64,000 nucleotides of DNA, from assembly GCA_900110015.1 (NCBI GenBank), contig FOCD01000001.1:310001-374000 (forward strand), in the 5' to 3' direction. Numbering within the stretch: position 1 is the first letter of the stretch; each line of letters starts with the position of its first letter. The notes below the pieces were generated by a model. That model was not told the DNA's origin. It did not search any database and saw only the letters and a list, made by a program, of their open reading frames with translations. The stretch comes from Terribacillus saccharophilus (GTDB lineage Bacteria; Bacillota; Bacilli; Bacillales; Amphibacillaceae). Below are positions 28,973-37,446 of this stretch, in pieces. The translations under genes were made by a program, and so were the position numbers.

Positions 28973-29911
28973 GTGAAATGGGCGGAGCTGTGTATCCATA
29001 CTACGAATGAAGCGATTGAGCCGATTTCGAATATCCTGCATGAAGCAGGTGCCAGCGGTGTAGTGATCCAAGATCCAGAGGATTTGGTCAAGGATCACAA
29101 AACAACTTTTGGTGAAATTTATGCGCTGGATCCGAATGATTATCCGGCAGAAGGCATCTTTGTGAAAGCATATTTGCCACTTAACAGTTTTTTGAATGAA
29201 TCGGTGAATGAAATCAAAGCTGCGATTACAAATCTGAGAGAATATCAGATTGACATTGGTGCTAACGAAGTGTCGGTCAGTGAAGTAGATGAAGAAGATT
29301 GGTCTACAGCTTGGAAGAAATACTACAAACCAGTAAAGATCTCTGAAACGTTCACTATCATACCGACATGGGAAGAGTATACACCAGTAGCAAGCGATGA
29401 AGTGATTATGGAACTTGATCCCGGCATGGCTTTTGGTACAGGGACTCATCCGACGACAGTACTAAGTGTACAGGCAATCGAACGTTATATAAGTAAAGGC
29501 GACATTGTTATTGATGTTGGTTCCGGTTCTGGTGTGCTGAGCATCGCTGCAGTATTGCTTGGTGCTCAGCATGTACACGCATTTGATCTCGATGATGTAG
29601 CGGTAAACAGTACTAAAATCAATGCCGAGCTGAATCAAACTGCTGACCGCATTACGGCCAGTGCGAATAATTTGCTTGAAGGCGTTGAGGTTGAAGCGGA
29701 CGTTATTGTATCTAATATCCTTGCTGAAATCATCTTGAAATTTACAGATGACGCATACAAATTGATCAAACCAGGCGGTCTGTTCATTACGAGCGGCATT
29801 ATCAGTCAGAAGAAAGGCGACGTAAAAGACGCCTTGATCGCATCTGGTTTCGATATTGTTGAAGTCAATGAAATGGAAGATTGGGTCGCCATCATTGCAA
29901 AGAAGAATTAA
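28973..29911 (+). CDS. prmA: Ribosomal protein L11 methyltransferase PrmA
   Basis: SAM-dependent methyltransferase (312 aa) that trimethylates ribosomal protein L11. The substrate-recognition N-terminus (KWAELCIHTTNEAIEPISNI) is followed by the catalytic domain with MAFGTGTHPTT, VGSGSGVLSIAA and SNILAEIILKF. The GTG at 28973 matches the family start; a GTG two codons upstream is too close to AAAGGAG. It follows dnaJ by 19 bp and precedes rsmE, the heat-shock operon's downstream tail seen in Bacillus. Confidence 0.94.
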   Translation: MKWAELCIHTTNEAIEPISNILHEAGASGVVIQDPEDLVKDHKTTFGEIYALDPNDYPAEGIFVKAYLPLNSFLNESVNEIKAAITNLREYQIDIGANEVSVSEVDEEDWSTAWKKYYKPVKISETFTIIPTWEEYTPVASDEVIMELDPGMAFGTGTHPTTVLSVQAIERYISKGDIVIDVGSGSGVLSIAAVLLGAQHVHAFDLDDVAVNSTKINAELNQTADRITASANNLLEGVEVEADVIVSNILAEIILKFTDDAYKLIKPGGLFITSGIISQKKGDVKDALIASGFDIVEVNEMEDWVAIIAKKN

Positions 29912-29926
29912 GGCAGAGGTGAGCGT

Positions 29927-30673
29927 ATGCAGCGCTATTTCGTAGAACCTGCCAATTGGCAGGATAACCGGATTACATTGAATGGACAGGATGCCCATCA
30001 TATTATTCGCGTAATGCGGATGAAAACAGGTGACACAATCATCTGTGTTCATCCGGATGGGCATGCAGCAAAATGTGAGATTGATGAATTGGCGTCAGAT
30101 CATGTTACTGTATCCGTATTAGAAAAAGTTGACATGAATACTGAAATGCCGGTATCAGTGACGATTGCCCAAGGACTTCCCAAGGGTGACAAATTGGAAT
30201 GGATTGTGCAAAAAGGAACGGAATTGGGTGCATCTGCATTTGTCCCTTTCCAAGCTGCTCGATCCGTTGTAAAATGGGACGAGAAAAAGAAGGACAAGAA
30301 GCGGCAGCGGCTCGAAAAGATTGCCAAAGAAGCTGCAGAGCAGTCCAGTCGTTTAATTATCCCTGCGATCGAAGATGTGCAATCATTCCAAATGCTGCTT
30401 GATAGCAGCGATACATATAAGCACAAATTGTTCGCTTATGAAGAAGCGGCAAAAGGGTTTAAGGCAGAGCCGCTTCGCTCTGTATTCCAGCACATTTCAC
30501 CATCAGACAATGTGCTTGTCGTAATCGGACCAGAGGGCGGGTTCAGTGAATTAGAAGCAAATGCGCTTCAAAATGCAGGTTTTGCACCTATCAGGCTCGG
30601 GCCTCGTATTTTACGCACGGAAACCGCACCATTGTATATGTTGGCTAGTCTATCGTACCATTTTGAAGAATGA
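29927..30673 (+). CDS. rsmE: 16S rRNA (uracil1498-N3)-methyltransferase RsmE
   Basis: SPOUT-class methyltransferase (248 aa). An N-terminal PUA-like domain (QRYFVEPANW, DAHHIIRVMRM) precedes the knotted SPOUT domain with QGLPKGDKLEWIVQKGTELG, IGPEGGFSELE and LGPRILRTETAPLYMLA, the SAM-binding knot. GAGGTGAGCG precedes the ATG. Its end overlaps the longer reading frame of mtaB, but the mtaB start used here lies 12 bp further on. Confidence 0.95.
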   Translation: MQRYFVEPANWQDNRITLNGQDAHHIIRVMRMKTGDTIICVHPDGHAAKCEIDELASDHVTVSVLEKVDMNTEMPVSVTIAQGLPKGDKLEWIVQKGTELGASAFVPFQAARSVVKWDEKKKDKKRQRLEKIAKEAAEQSSRLIIPAIEDVQSFQMLLDSSDTYKHKLFAYEEAAKGFKAEPLRSVFQHISPSDNVLVVIGPEGGFSELEANALQNAGFAPIRLGPRILRTETAPLYMLASLSYHFEE

Positions 30674-30684
30674 GGTGTTTTACC

Positions 30685-32031
30685 ATGCCTACAGTGGCAT
30701 TCCACACATTAGGTTGTAAAGTAAACCATTATGAGACGGAAGGTATTTGGCAGAAGTTCAAAGCTCAGGGCTATGAAAGGGTAGATTTTGATCACCAGTC
30801 TGACGTGTATGTAGTCAACACATGCACCGTTACGAACACTGGGGATAAGAAAAGCCGCCAAGTCATCCGCCGGGCAGTACGCAAAAATCCAGAAGGTGTC
30901 ATTTGTGTTACCGGGTGTTATGCGCAGACTTCACCTGGTGAAATTATGGAGATTCCGGGAGTGGACATCGTTGTAGGTACCCAGGGCCGGGACAAAATGA
31001 TTGAGCATATCGAGGAATTCAAGGTGAAGAAGGAACCGATCAACGGAGTCTCGAACATCATGAAAAACCGCGTCTTTGAGGAAATGGATGTACCTGCCTT
31101 TACTGATCGTACGCGTGCGTCATTGAAAATTCAGGAAGGCTGCAATAACTTCTGTACTTTCTGTATCATACCTTGGTCCCGCGGATTGCTTCGCTCCCGT
31201 AACCCGGAGGACGTCATGAAGCAGGCTCAGCAGCTTGTGGATGCTGGATACAAGGAAATCGTCCTTACTGGAATCCATACTGCAGGATATGGTGAGGATA
31301 TGCAGGATTACAATTTTGCAAAATTGCTGCGAGAATTGGAAAATAACGTACGCGGATTGAAACGAATTCGTATTTCATCCATTGAAGCAAGTCAGATAAC
31401 AGATGAAGTTATCCAAGTACTGGATGAATCTGAGAAAATCGTACGCCATTTGCATATACCGCTTCAATCTGGTTCTGATTCCGTTTTGAAACGCATGCGC
31501 CGTAAGTATTCTTCAGACTTCTATCGCAGCAAAATTGATAAAGTGAAGAAGGCTTTGCCTAATCTTGCCATTACAAGTGATGTGATTGTTGGATTCCCAG
31601 GTGAGACAGAAGAGGAATTCATGGAAACATATCGTTTCATTCAGGAAGTCGGCTATAGCGAGCTTCACGTGTTCCCGTATTCCAAACGTACCGGAACGCC
31701 TGCTGCACGTATGACGGATCAAGTGGATGACGAAACGAAGAATGAGCGTGTTCATCGTCTCATTACGCTTTCGGATCAACAAGCGAAGGAATATGCTTCT
31801 CAGTTTGAGAATGAAGTTTTGGAAGTCATTCCGGAAGAACTTTATGATGCAAATGAATCCGACACGTTATATGTTGGCTACACAGATAACTATTTGAAAG
31901 TAAAATTTGAAGCAACACCGGATATGGTTGGTAAAATTGTCCGCGTGAAGCTAACAAAAGCTGGCTATCCATATAATGAAGGTCAATTCGTTCGAGTTAT
32001 GGACGATGAGGAAGCAAGCGTAACTATCTAA
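30685..32031 (+). CDS. mtaB: tRNA threonylcarbamoyladenosine methylthiotransferase MtaB
   Basis: Radical SAM methylthiotransferase (448 aa) that converts t6A37 to ms2t6A37 in ANN-decoding tRNAs. The N-terminal UPF0004 domain has the three cluster cysteines C11, C47 and C78. The radical SAM motif is C153-x3-C157-x2-C160 (GCNNFCTFC), and a C-terminal TRAM domain follows. The ATG at 30685 is chosen (GAGGTG 7 nt upstream, family start PTVAFHTLGC). It lies between rsmE and deoC. Confidence 0.95.
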   Translation: MPTVAFHTLGCKVNHYETEGIWQKFKAQGYERVDFDHQSDVYVVNTCTVTNTGDKKSRQVIRRAVRKNPEGVICVTGCYAQTSPGEIMEIPGVDIVVGTQGRDKMIEHIEEFKVKKEPINGVSNIMKNRVFEEMDVPAFTDRTRASLKIQEGCNNFCTFCIIPWSRGLLRSRNPEDVMKQAQQLVDAGYKEIVLTGIHTAGYGEDMQDYNFAKLLRELENNVRGLKRIRISSIEASQITDEVIQVLDESEKIVRHLHIPLQSGSDSVLKRMRRKYSSDFYRSKIDKVKKALPNLAITSDVIVGFPGETEEEFMETYRFIQEVGYSELHVFPYSKRTGTPAARMTDQVDDETKNERVHRLITLSDQQAKEYASQFENEVLEVIPEELYDANESDTLYVGYTDNYLKVKFEATPDMVGKIVRVKLTKAGYPYNEGQFVRVMDDEEASVTI

Positions 32032-32057
32032 CTTGACTATAAAAGGAGTTATTTCTC

Positions 32058-32723
32058 TTGGAAAATATCGCTGCATATATTGATCACACACTACTTAAGC
32101 CGGATGCGACAAAGGAACAGATCGATGTTATTGTTCAGGAAGCGGCAATCCATAAATTCGCTTCTGTCTGCGTTAATCCTTATTGGGTTTCCCATTGTGC
32201 CCAGCAGCTGAAAGGTACAGATGTAAAGGTTTGTACTGTCATTGGATTCCCGCTTGGCGCATCAACTAGTGCTGTAAAAGCTTTGGAAACAAAGGATGCT
32301 ATTGATAAAGGTGCTGGCGAGATCGATATGGTCATCAACGTTGGTGCTTTGAAATCTGGTGATTTAGTGACAGTTGAGTCTGATATCCGTGCAGTTGTGG
32401 AAGCAGCAGCAGGTGTTCTGACGAAAGTGATCATTGAGACATCATTGCTGACTGAGGAAGAAAAAGTAACAGCTTGTGAGCTTGCAGTGAAAGCTGGAGC
32501 TGATTTTGTCAAGACTTCTACAGGTTTCTCCGGCGGCGGTGCAACAGTAGAAGATATTAAATTAATGCGTAAGACTGTTGGTCCGGACATTGGTGTTAAG
32601 GCTTCCGGTGGCGTACGTGATCGCGAAGCAACGCTAGCTATGATCGAAGCAGGTGCTACCCGCATTGGTGCGAGCGCAGGTGTTCAGATCATCGCAGGTG
32701 AAGCTGGAAGCAGCGATTATTAA
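32058..32723 (+). CDS. deoC: Deoxyribose-phosphate aldolase
   Basis: Class I aldolase (221 aa) that splits 2-deoxyribose 5-phosphate into glyceraldehyde 3-phosphate and acetaldehyde in deoxynucleoside catabolism. The Schiff-base lysine is K152 in FVKTSTGFS, and the second active-site lysine lies in [13 protein letters not shown] start (32058) lies 9 nt after AAAGGAG. It follows mtaB by 26 bp and is probably read with the dnaJ-mtaB genes. Confidence 0.95.
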   Translation: MENIAAYIDHTLLKPDATKEQIDVIVQEAAIHKFASVCVNPYWVSHCAQQLKGTDVKVCTVIGFPLGASTSAVKALETKDAIDKGAGEIDMVINVGALKSGDLVTVESDIRAVVEAAAGVLTKVIIETSLLTEEEKVTACELAVKAGADFVKTSTGFSGGGATVEDIKLMRKTVGPDIGVKASGGVRDREATLAMIEAGATRIGASAGVQIIAGEAGSSDY

Positions 32724-32733
32724 GAAGAATTAT

Positions 32734-32757
32734 GAAATGTGCATGATTCTGCACGTT
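32734..32757 (+). terminator. Weak terminator-like hairpin after deoC
   Basis: GAAA-T-GTGCA pairs with TGCAC-G-TTTC around a 6-nt loop, followed by TATTG. The T-tract is short, so this is a weak or processing hairpin just before the rpsU promoter. Confidence 0.4.
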
Positions 32758-32761
32758 TCTA

Positions 32762-32790
32762 TTGACCAGGATTTAGCATTATATTATAAT
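32762..32790 (+). promoter_or_regulatory. Sigma-A promoter of rpsU-yqeY
   Basis: TTGACC (32762-32767) and a perfect TATAAT (32785-32790) are separated by 17 bp. This is the best promoter match in the window and lies about 70 bp before rpsU. Confidence 0.88.
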
Positions 32791-32799
32791 GAGCAAAGA

Positions 32800-32819
32800 C
32801 ATATGCAGCAGTGCATATG
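32800..32819 (+). other. Perfect hairpin in the rpsU 5' leader
   Basis: CATATGCA and TGCATATG form an 8-bp stem with a GCAG loop, starting about 10 bp after the -10 of the rpsU promoter, i.e. at or near the 5' end of the transcript. It could stabilise the mRNA or bind a regulator; no known r-protein leader family is recognised. Confidence 0.6.
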
Positions 32820-32861
32820 AGTTAGCACATTGTTGTATGCTTCGGAGGGAGGGAAATTAGC

Positions 32862-33035
32862 ATGTCAAACACTACTCGCGTTCGCAAAAACGAGTCTCTT
32901 GAAGATGCTCTTCGTCGCTTTAAGCGCACTGTTTCTAAAAGCGGTACTCTATCTGAATACCGTAAGCGTGAATTTTACGAAAAACCTAGTGTACGTCGCA
33001 AGAAAAAATCTGAGGCGGCTAGAAAGCGTAAGTAA
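32862..33035 (+). CDS. rpsU: 30S ribosomal protein bS21
   Basis: Small, very basic ribosomal protein S21 (57 aa) near the anti-Shine-Dalgarno region of 16S rRNA. The protein starts [20 protein letters not shown] and ends in a Lys/Arg-rich tail ([13 protein letters not shown]). The ATG at 32862 follows GGAGGGAGGG. It is co-transcribed with yqeY, 21 bp downstream, from a strong promoter. Confidence 0.96.
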   Translation: MSNTTRVRKNESLEDALRRFKRTVSKSGTLSEYRKREFYEKPSVRRKKKSEAARKRK

Positions 33036-33056
33036 GCAAAGAGGGTGCAAAGAGAT

Positions 33057-33503
33057 ATGTCATTAACAGAACGTCTGAACCAGGATATGAAGACTGCCAT
33101 GAAAGCAAGGGATAAGGAAACGCTCAGCGTAATCCGTATGGTGAAAGCTGCCCTGCAGAATGAAGCAATTCGTACTGGAAATGACACGCTGTCAGAAGAT
33201 GAAGAACTTACCGTTTTATCTCGTGAGGTAAAACAACGAAAAGATTCCCTCCAAGAATTCCAAGAAGCTGGACGCGATGATCTTGCCCAGAAGCTTGAAG
33301 CTGAGCTTCAGGTACTGAAAGATTATATGCCAGAACAGCTTTCGGAAGAAGAACTTGAAGACATTATTAAACAGACCATCACGGAAGTAGGAGCTACTTC
33401 CAAGAAAGACATGGGCTCAGTCATGAGCGCTGTTATGCCGAAAGTCAAAGGCAAAACCGATGGTTCTTTAGTTAATAAACTCGTGAATAAGCACTTGTCT
33501 TAA
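33057..33503 (+). CDS. yqeY: GatB/YqeY domain protein
   Basis: A 148-aa YqeY protein, related to the C-terminal tRNA-binding tail domain of GatB. It starts [20 protein letters not shown] and carries the family block [15 protein letters not shown] and a C-terminal helical domain ending [15 protein letters not shown]. Its role is unclear; a link to tRNA or translation is inferred from the domain. The ATG at 33057 is used because homologues start there; a frame-extending ATG four codons earlier overlaps the purine-rich site. Confidence 0.92.
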   Translation: MSLTERLNQDMKTAMKARDKETLSVIRMVKAALQNEAIRTGNDTLSEDEELTVLSREVKQRKDSLQEFQEAGRDDLAQKLEAELQVLKDYMPEQLSEEELEDIIKQTITEVGATSKKDMGSVMSAVMPKVKGKTDGSLVNKLVNKHLS

Positions 33504-33527
33504 CTGATAGTTATATGAATATCTAAG

Positions 33528-33560
33528 GAAATCCCAATCATTGAATGATTGGGATTTCTG
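33528..33560 (+). terminator. Terminator of rpsU-yqeY
   Basis: A long perfect stem (GAAATCCCAATCA with TGATTGGGATTTC, 5-nt loop) is followed by TGTATTTAT. The stem is strong but the T-tract is interrupted. Confidence 0.75.
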
Positions 33561-33596
33561 TATTTATACGAAAATTTATCTACATATGAAACCTTT

Positions 33597-33622
33597 TCTT
33601 AATCCAAGCGTATAAGTTACTG
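33597..33622 (+). promoter_or_regulatory. Sigma-W-type promoter of nfeD-floA
   Basis: TGAAAC (33597-33602) and CGTA (33619-33622) with a 16-bp spacer match the sigma-W consensus exactly. It lies about 47 bp upstream of nfeD. The B. subtilis orthologous operon yqeZ-floA-yqfB is a sigma-W target in the envelope-stress response. Confidence 0.88.
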
Positions 33623-33668
33623 TACATAACAACTGAAACGAAACCAGTCGGGGTCAGGAGGATTTTCT

Positions 33669-34370
33669 ATGCTGCAATATATCACGCTTCCAAGCCTTCA
33701 AACAGCGATGTCCAACTTCAGCGAAACGATGCAGACGTTGATAACTTCTCCGGTACTTGTTACAATCCTGCTTTCTATAGCTTTTGCTGGATTAGCAGTC
33801 GAAATGTTCACACCTGGCTTTGGAGCAGGCGGGATACTAGGGATCGCTGCCGGAGGAATCTTCCTTTACGGTCACATTGCGGCAGGACTAGTGACAAATA
33901 CGGATATTCTGCTTTTGACTGCAGCTATCATTTTACTTGTCTTGGAATTATTCGTACCTGGAGGCATAGTGGGCATACTTGGTATGATAGGATTGCTCTG
34001 GGCGTTGTTCCGAATGTCGGCAGACAGAGCCGATATGATGATTAGCGTCAGTATTGCTTTTATTGTTACCATTATTGCTGTCATCTATGTGATTCGAATC
34101 GTTGGTTTTGAAAAGGGTATGTTTAAGCCGATGATCCTTCAGGAAACACTTAGAGCAGATACGCTCCCTAGTTTAACGTCTATCATCGGTAAACGCGGTG
34201 TGGCAAAAACACCACTGCGACCGTCCGGTGTAGCTGAAATAGAGAGCAGGGTGATGGATGTCATCACAGAAGGCAGGTATGTAGCTAAAGGGTCTGAAAT
34301 AGTTGTTATCCGTACAGAAGGCATGAAAATTATCGTCAGTCCAGTGACGAACAAGGAGGAAACAGAATGA
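33669..34370 (+). CDS. NfeD family membrane protein, short form
   Basis: A 233-aa NfeD protein: four or so membrane helices (about residues 28-145, with [16 protein letters not shown] and [12 protein letters not shown]) and a C-terminal OB-fold ([20 protein letters not shown]...[14 protein letters not shown]). It lacks the N-terminal ClpP-class serine protease domain present in B. subtilis YqeZ (about 440 aa). NfeD proteins act next to flotillin-type SPFH proteins, and the floA start overlaps this gene by 4 bp. A 5' AGGAGG is well placed, so the short start is real rather than a truncation artefact. Confidence 0.9.
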   Translation: MLQYITLPSLQTAMSNFSETMQTLITSPVLVTILLSIAFAGLAVEMFTPGFGAGGILGIAAGGIFLYGHIAAGLVTNTDILLLTAAIILLVLELFVPGGIVGILGMIGLLWALFRMSADRADMMISVSIAFIVTIIAVIYVIRIVGFEKGMFKPMILQETLRADTLPSLTSIIGKRGVAKTPLRPSGVAEIESRVMDVITEGRYVAKGSEIVVIRTEGMKIIVSPVTNKEETE

Positions 34371-35353
34371 ATCAAGATATTATTGTACCGATTATTATTG
34401 CTGCAGTCATTTTGATTGCTTTGATTATCTTATTTACCTTCGTACCAGTTGCATTGTGGATTAGTGCCCTAGCAGCAGGTGTCCGTATCAGCATCTTTAC
34501 ATTGGTAGGGATGCGTTTAAGACGTGTTATTCCATCACGTGTAATCAATCCATTGATTAAAGCCCATAAAGCAGGCTTAAAGGTCGATACAAACCAGCTG
34601 GAGAGTCATTATCTGGCAGGAGGTAATGTCGATCGCGTCGTCAATGCACTTATTGCAGCACACCGTGCGAATATCGAATTACCATTTGAGCGCTCAGCAG
34701 CGATCGACCTAGCTGGTCGAGATGTATTGGAAGCTGTGCAGATGAGTGTAAATCCGAAAGTGATTGAAACACCGTTCATTTCTGGTGTGGCGATTGATGG
34801 TATCGAAGTGAAGGCGAAAGCTCGTATCACTGTGCGTGCCAATATCGACCGACTTGTAGGTGGTGCCGGAGAGGATACCATCATCGCGCGTGTAGGTGAA
34901 GGGATTGTCAGTACCATCGGTAGCTCCACGAACCATAAGAACGTGTTGGAAAACCCGGATAAAATCTCACATAATGTGTTGGAGCGTGGTTTGGACTCTG
35001 GTACTGCATTTGAAATTTTATCCATCGATATCGCAGACATTGATATCGGTAAAAACATCGGGGCGATGCTTCAAACGGATCAGGCAGAGGCAGATAAGAA
35101 TATTGCCCAAGCCAAAGCTGAAGAACGTCGTGCGATGGCTGTAGCGCAAGAGCAGGAAAACTTAGCACGCGTACAAGAAATGCGTGCGAAGGTAGTAGAA
35201 GCAGAAGCCGAAGTCCCGCTTGCGCTTGCTGAAGCACTGCGTTCAGGTAATATGGGTGTAATGGATTATATGAACTATCAAAACATCAATGCAGATACAA
35301 CGATGCGTGATAGCATTGGCGACTTGTCAAACAATGAAGAGGAAGAACGTTAA
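34367..35353 (+). CDS. floA: Flotillin-like protein FloA
   Basis: SPFH-domain scaffold of bacterial functional membrane microdomains (328 aa). An N-terminal membrane hairpin (about residues 5-50) is followed by the SPFH/band-7 domain ([20 protein letters not shown]) and an Ala/Glu-rich coiled coil ([20 protein letters not shown], repeats near 235-300). It is overlapped by nfeD and read from the sigma-W-type promoter. Proposed roles are membrane fluidity and protein oligomerisation. Confidence 0.95.
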   Translation: MNQDIIVPIIIAAVILIALIILFTFVPVALWISALAAGVRISIFTLVGMRLRRVIPSRVINPLIKAHKAGLKVDTNQLESHYLAGGNVDRVVNALIAAHRANIELPFERSAAIDLAGRDVLEAVQMSVNPKVIETPFISGVAIDGIEVKAKARITVRANIDRLVGGAGEDTIIARVGEGIVSTIGSSTNHKNVLENPDKISHNVLERGLDSGTAFEILSIDIADIDIGKNIGAMLQTDQAEADKNIAQAKAEERRAMAVAQEQENLARVQEMRAKVVEAEAEVPLALAEALRSGNMGVMDYMNYQNINADTTMRDSIGDLSNNEEEER

Positions 35354-35375
35354 GTTTTAGAAAGGTGGCAGGTGC

Positions 35376-35819
35376 ATGTTTGATATGTTGCAATTTCTCG
35401 TGCCGTTAGCAATTGCTGCCATTGCTTTCTTCTTTAACGCAGCAGCCAAAAAAGGGGATAAAGAAAATAATGATCCCCGACGCACGCAGCCTCCGGTCAA
35501 GAACTGGCAGGAGAAGCAGCAGCGCACAAGCAAAGAACAGCGTCAACAAAAGCAGAAGCAAGTTAAAGCACCAGAACTGGTTCAAGCGGAGCAGAAAGCT
35601 GATGAATTAAGGAAGCAGGCTGCTGATGCAATCCAGCAAGTTGTAGGAGTCCAAAGTGCCTCCTCAGTCCGTAAAATAGAAAATAAACAGATAGCTAAGC
35701 CAATCAGGCTGAAACGCCAAACAAGAAGACAATTGGCTGAACAAGTTCTCTGGTCTGAGATACTTGGAGAACCACGTGCCAAAAAACCACATCGAACTTA
35801 CAACAAGCGAGTCCAATAA
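35376..35819 (+). CDS. Uncharacterised membrane-anchored basic protein of the floA operon
   Basis: A 147-aa protein not identified with a named family. An N-terminal membrane helix (about residues 4-24, FLVPLAIAAIAFFFNAAA) is followed by a Gln/Lys-rich, highly charged region (about 25-75), a short helical part (about 70-95), and a basic C-terminus with the conserved-looking segment EQVLWSEILGEPRAKKPHR. It occupies the place of B. subtilis yqfB, third in the sigma-W operon, with AGGTGGCAGG as its site. A hairpin terminator overlaps its stop codon. Function in envelope stress is inferred only from context. Confidence 0.8.
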   Translation: MFDMLQFLVPLAIAAIAFFFNAAAKKGDKENNDPRRTQPPVKNWQEKQQRTSKEQRQQKQKQVKAPELVQAEQKADELRKQAADAIQQVVGVQSASSVRKIENKQIAKPIRLKRQTRRQLAEQVLWSEILGEPRAKKPHRTYNKRVQ

Positions 35820-35834
35820 TGGGCTCGCTTTTTT
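35807..35834 (+). terminator. Terminator of the nfeD-floA operon
   Basis: GCGAGTCCA (35807-35815) pairs with TGGGCTCGC (35820-35828), with one G-U and an ATAA loop containing the stop codon, followed by T6. Confidence 0.85.
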
Positions 35835-35869
35835 CGTGCGTCAGACTGTTCTTACTTCACCCGCCGCAA

Positions 35870-35877
35870 CATAGAAT
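35870..35877 (+). promoter_or_regulatory. Candidate sigma-E -10 element of yqfC
   Basis: CATAGAAT fits the CATANNNT -10 pattern of sigma-E and lies 22 bp before yqfC, a gene of the sigma-E regulon in B. subtilis. The -35 is not convincing (GTTCTTA about 15 bp upstream). Confidence 0.35.
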
Positions 35878-35899
35878 GTGCAGAGGGGAGCTGGTGGAA

Positions 35900-36181
35900 A
35901 TGAAAAAATGGCAGCAGCGGATCGGAAATTGGTTCACCGAACATTTGGATATGCCTGCTGATGTGGTGCTTGAACTCCCTCGTATCACGACAATCGGCCA
36001 TTTTCATGCCTACATCGAAAATCACAGGGGACTTGTGCTTTTTTCAGATAACGAACTTAGGCTGCGGCTCAACACAGGTTTTCTCCGTATAACAGGAGAA
36101 TCCTTCGTACTCAAAGTCATGCTGCCGGAGGAGATCTTACTCGAAGGCAAAATGAAGGAGTTTAAATTCATTGATTCTTAA
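35900..36181 (+). CDS. yqfC: Sporulation protein YqfC
   Basis: A 93-aa YabP/YqfC family protein. Family features are MPADVVLELPRITTIGHFHA, YIENHRGLVLFSDNELRL and LPEEILLEGK. The ATG at 35900 lies 9 nt after GAGGGGAG; an in-frame GTG two codons earlier is too close. In B. subtilis yqfC-yqfD is transcribed by sigma-E in the mother cell, and the CATAGAAT upstream suggests the same. yqfD follows 24 bp later. Confidence 0.9.
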   Translation: MKKWQQRIGNWFTEHLDMPADVVLELPRITTIGHFHAYIENHRGLVLFSDNELRLRLNTGFLRITGESFVLKVMLPEEILLEGKMKEFKFIDS

Positions 36182-36205
36182 GGCAAGCGGATCGGGGAGG
36201 TACGT

Positions 36206-37444
36206 ATGAAAAAGCACACACAGGATATTTATTTTACTGGATATGTGACCGTTCTGATAAAAGGGGACAGACCGGAGCTTTTTTTCAATCAACTTGTGCA
36301 GGAGAAAGTCCTTGTCTGGGATATCATCAAAAAAGATAGCCAGACTTGTGAAGCGAAGATCAGGAAACAGGATATAAGTAAGCTTCGCATGCAGCGAAGA
36401 GGGACAGGCTACAAAATACGATTCCGCAGCAAGCATGGTTTTCCTTTCCTCTTCACTGCATTGCTGCATAAGAAACCGTTGCTGCTCGGTATTGCCATCA
36501 GCATCCTGTCCATCTTTTTCCTATCAAATACAGTGTGGAAAATCGAAGTAAGAGGCGTAAGCCCTGAATTAGAACATCAAATAGAAACGAAGCTGGACGA
36601 TTATGGTGTACGTTTAGGGGCATTCAAGCTGACACTTGGTGCTCCAGTCGATATACAGCAGCGTTTGTTACAGGATATTCCGGATCTTCTTTGGATAGGA
36701 GTGCAAGAGAAAGGGACAACCTATGCATTGGAAGGTGTGCCGAAAACAATCGTAAAAGAAGAGGAACAACCAGGTCCCCGTCATCTTGTCGCAAAGAAAA
36801 AAGGTGTTATCGTCGATATGTTTGTATCAGAGGGAGTAGCGCAAGTTGGAGTCCATGATTATGTAGAGCCCGGGGATGTGCTTGTCTCAGGTTTAATCGG
36901 AAATGAACCGCCTCCTGTAAACAAGGATCAAAAGGATAAGACAGAGCAAAAGGATACACGCAAGCATGTTGCTGCGACAGGTAATGTAATCGCTAGGACG
37001 TGGTATAATGTGTCTGCAGCAGTTCCGCTTGAAGAAACATATACTGTTCTTAGCGGTAAGCAGGAAAATAAATATGCCATTCAGTTTGGAGACAGCTTCC
37101 AGCTGCCGGTTTGGGGGTTCGGGGAAACTGAATTCAAGGATTCTCAGGAACAAACATCAGTCCGCCATCTCCGGTTCCTTCGCTGGGAGTTGCCGATTGG
37201 GATGGGGAAGACGACAGAATATGAGCGGGTTACCAAACAAGTAAAACGGACAAAAGAAGAAGCAATTGCACAGGCTGAAAAACTGGCCAAGCAGGATTTG
37301 CAGCTTCAAGTTGGCGCTGATGCTGACATTATTTCTCAAAAAATTTTACATGAGACTGTTGAGAATGGTAAAGTTAAATTAATCTTATACTTTCAAGTAA
37401 ATGAAGATATTGCAACATCTCAACCTATATCTCAAGGAGATTGA
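36206..37444 (+). CDS. yqfD: Sporulation protein YqfD (SpoIV-like)
   Basis: A 412-aa mother-cell sporulation membrane protein needed for efficient sporulation in B. subtilis. The N-terminal soluble part (about 1-85) is followed by a membrane segment (KPLLLGIAISILSIFFLSN, about 90-108) and a long extracytoplasmic part with WKIEVRGVSPELE, DLLWIGVQEKGT and the repeated-looking segment TKEEAIAQAEKLAKQDLQ. GGGGAGGTACG precedes the ATG. It ends within the Shine-Dalgarno of phoH, so the two may be coupled. Confidence 0.92.
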   Translation: MKKHTQDIYFTGYVTVLIKGDRPELFFNQLVQEKVLVWDIIKKDSQTCEAKIRKQDISKLRMQRRGTGYKIRFRSKHGFPFLFTALLHKKPLLLGIAISILSIFFLSNTVWKIEVRGVSPELEHQIETKLDDYGVRLGAFKLTLGAPVDIQQRLLQDIPDLLWIGVQEKGTTYALEGVPKTIVKEEEQPGPRHLVAKKKGVIVDMFVSEGVAQVGVHDYVEPGDVLVSGLIGNEPPPVNKDQKDKTEQKDTRKHVAATGNVIARTWYNVSAAVPLEETYTVLSGKQENKYAIQFGDSFQLPVWGFGETEFKDSQEQTSVRHLRFLRWELPIGMGKTTEYERVTKQVKRTKEEAIAQAEKLAKQDLQLQVGADADIISQKILHETVENGKVKLILYFQVNEDIATSQPISQGD

Positions 37445-37446
37445 TT

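Noticed and set aside
32180-32665. 161-aa frame antisense to deoC
   Set aside because: Ser/Ala/Thr-rich shadow in the antisense codon register of deoC, with no start signals.
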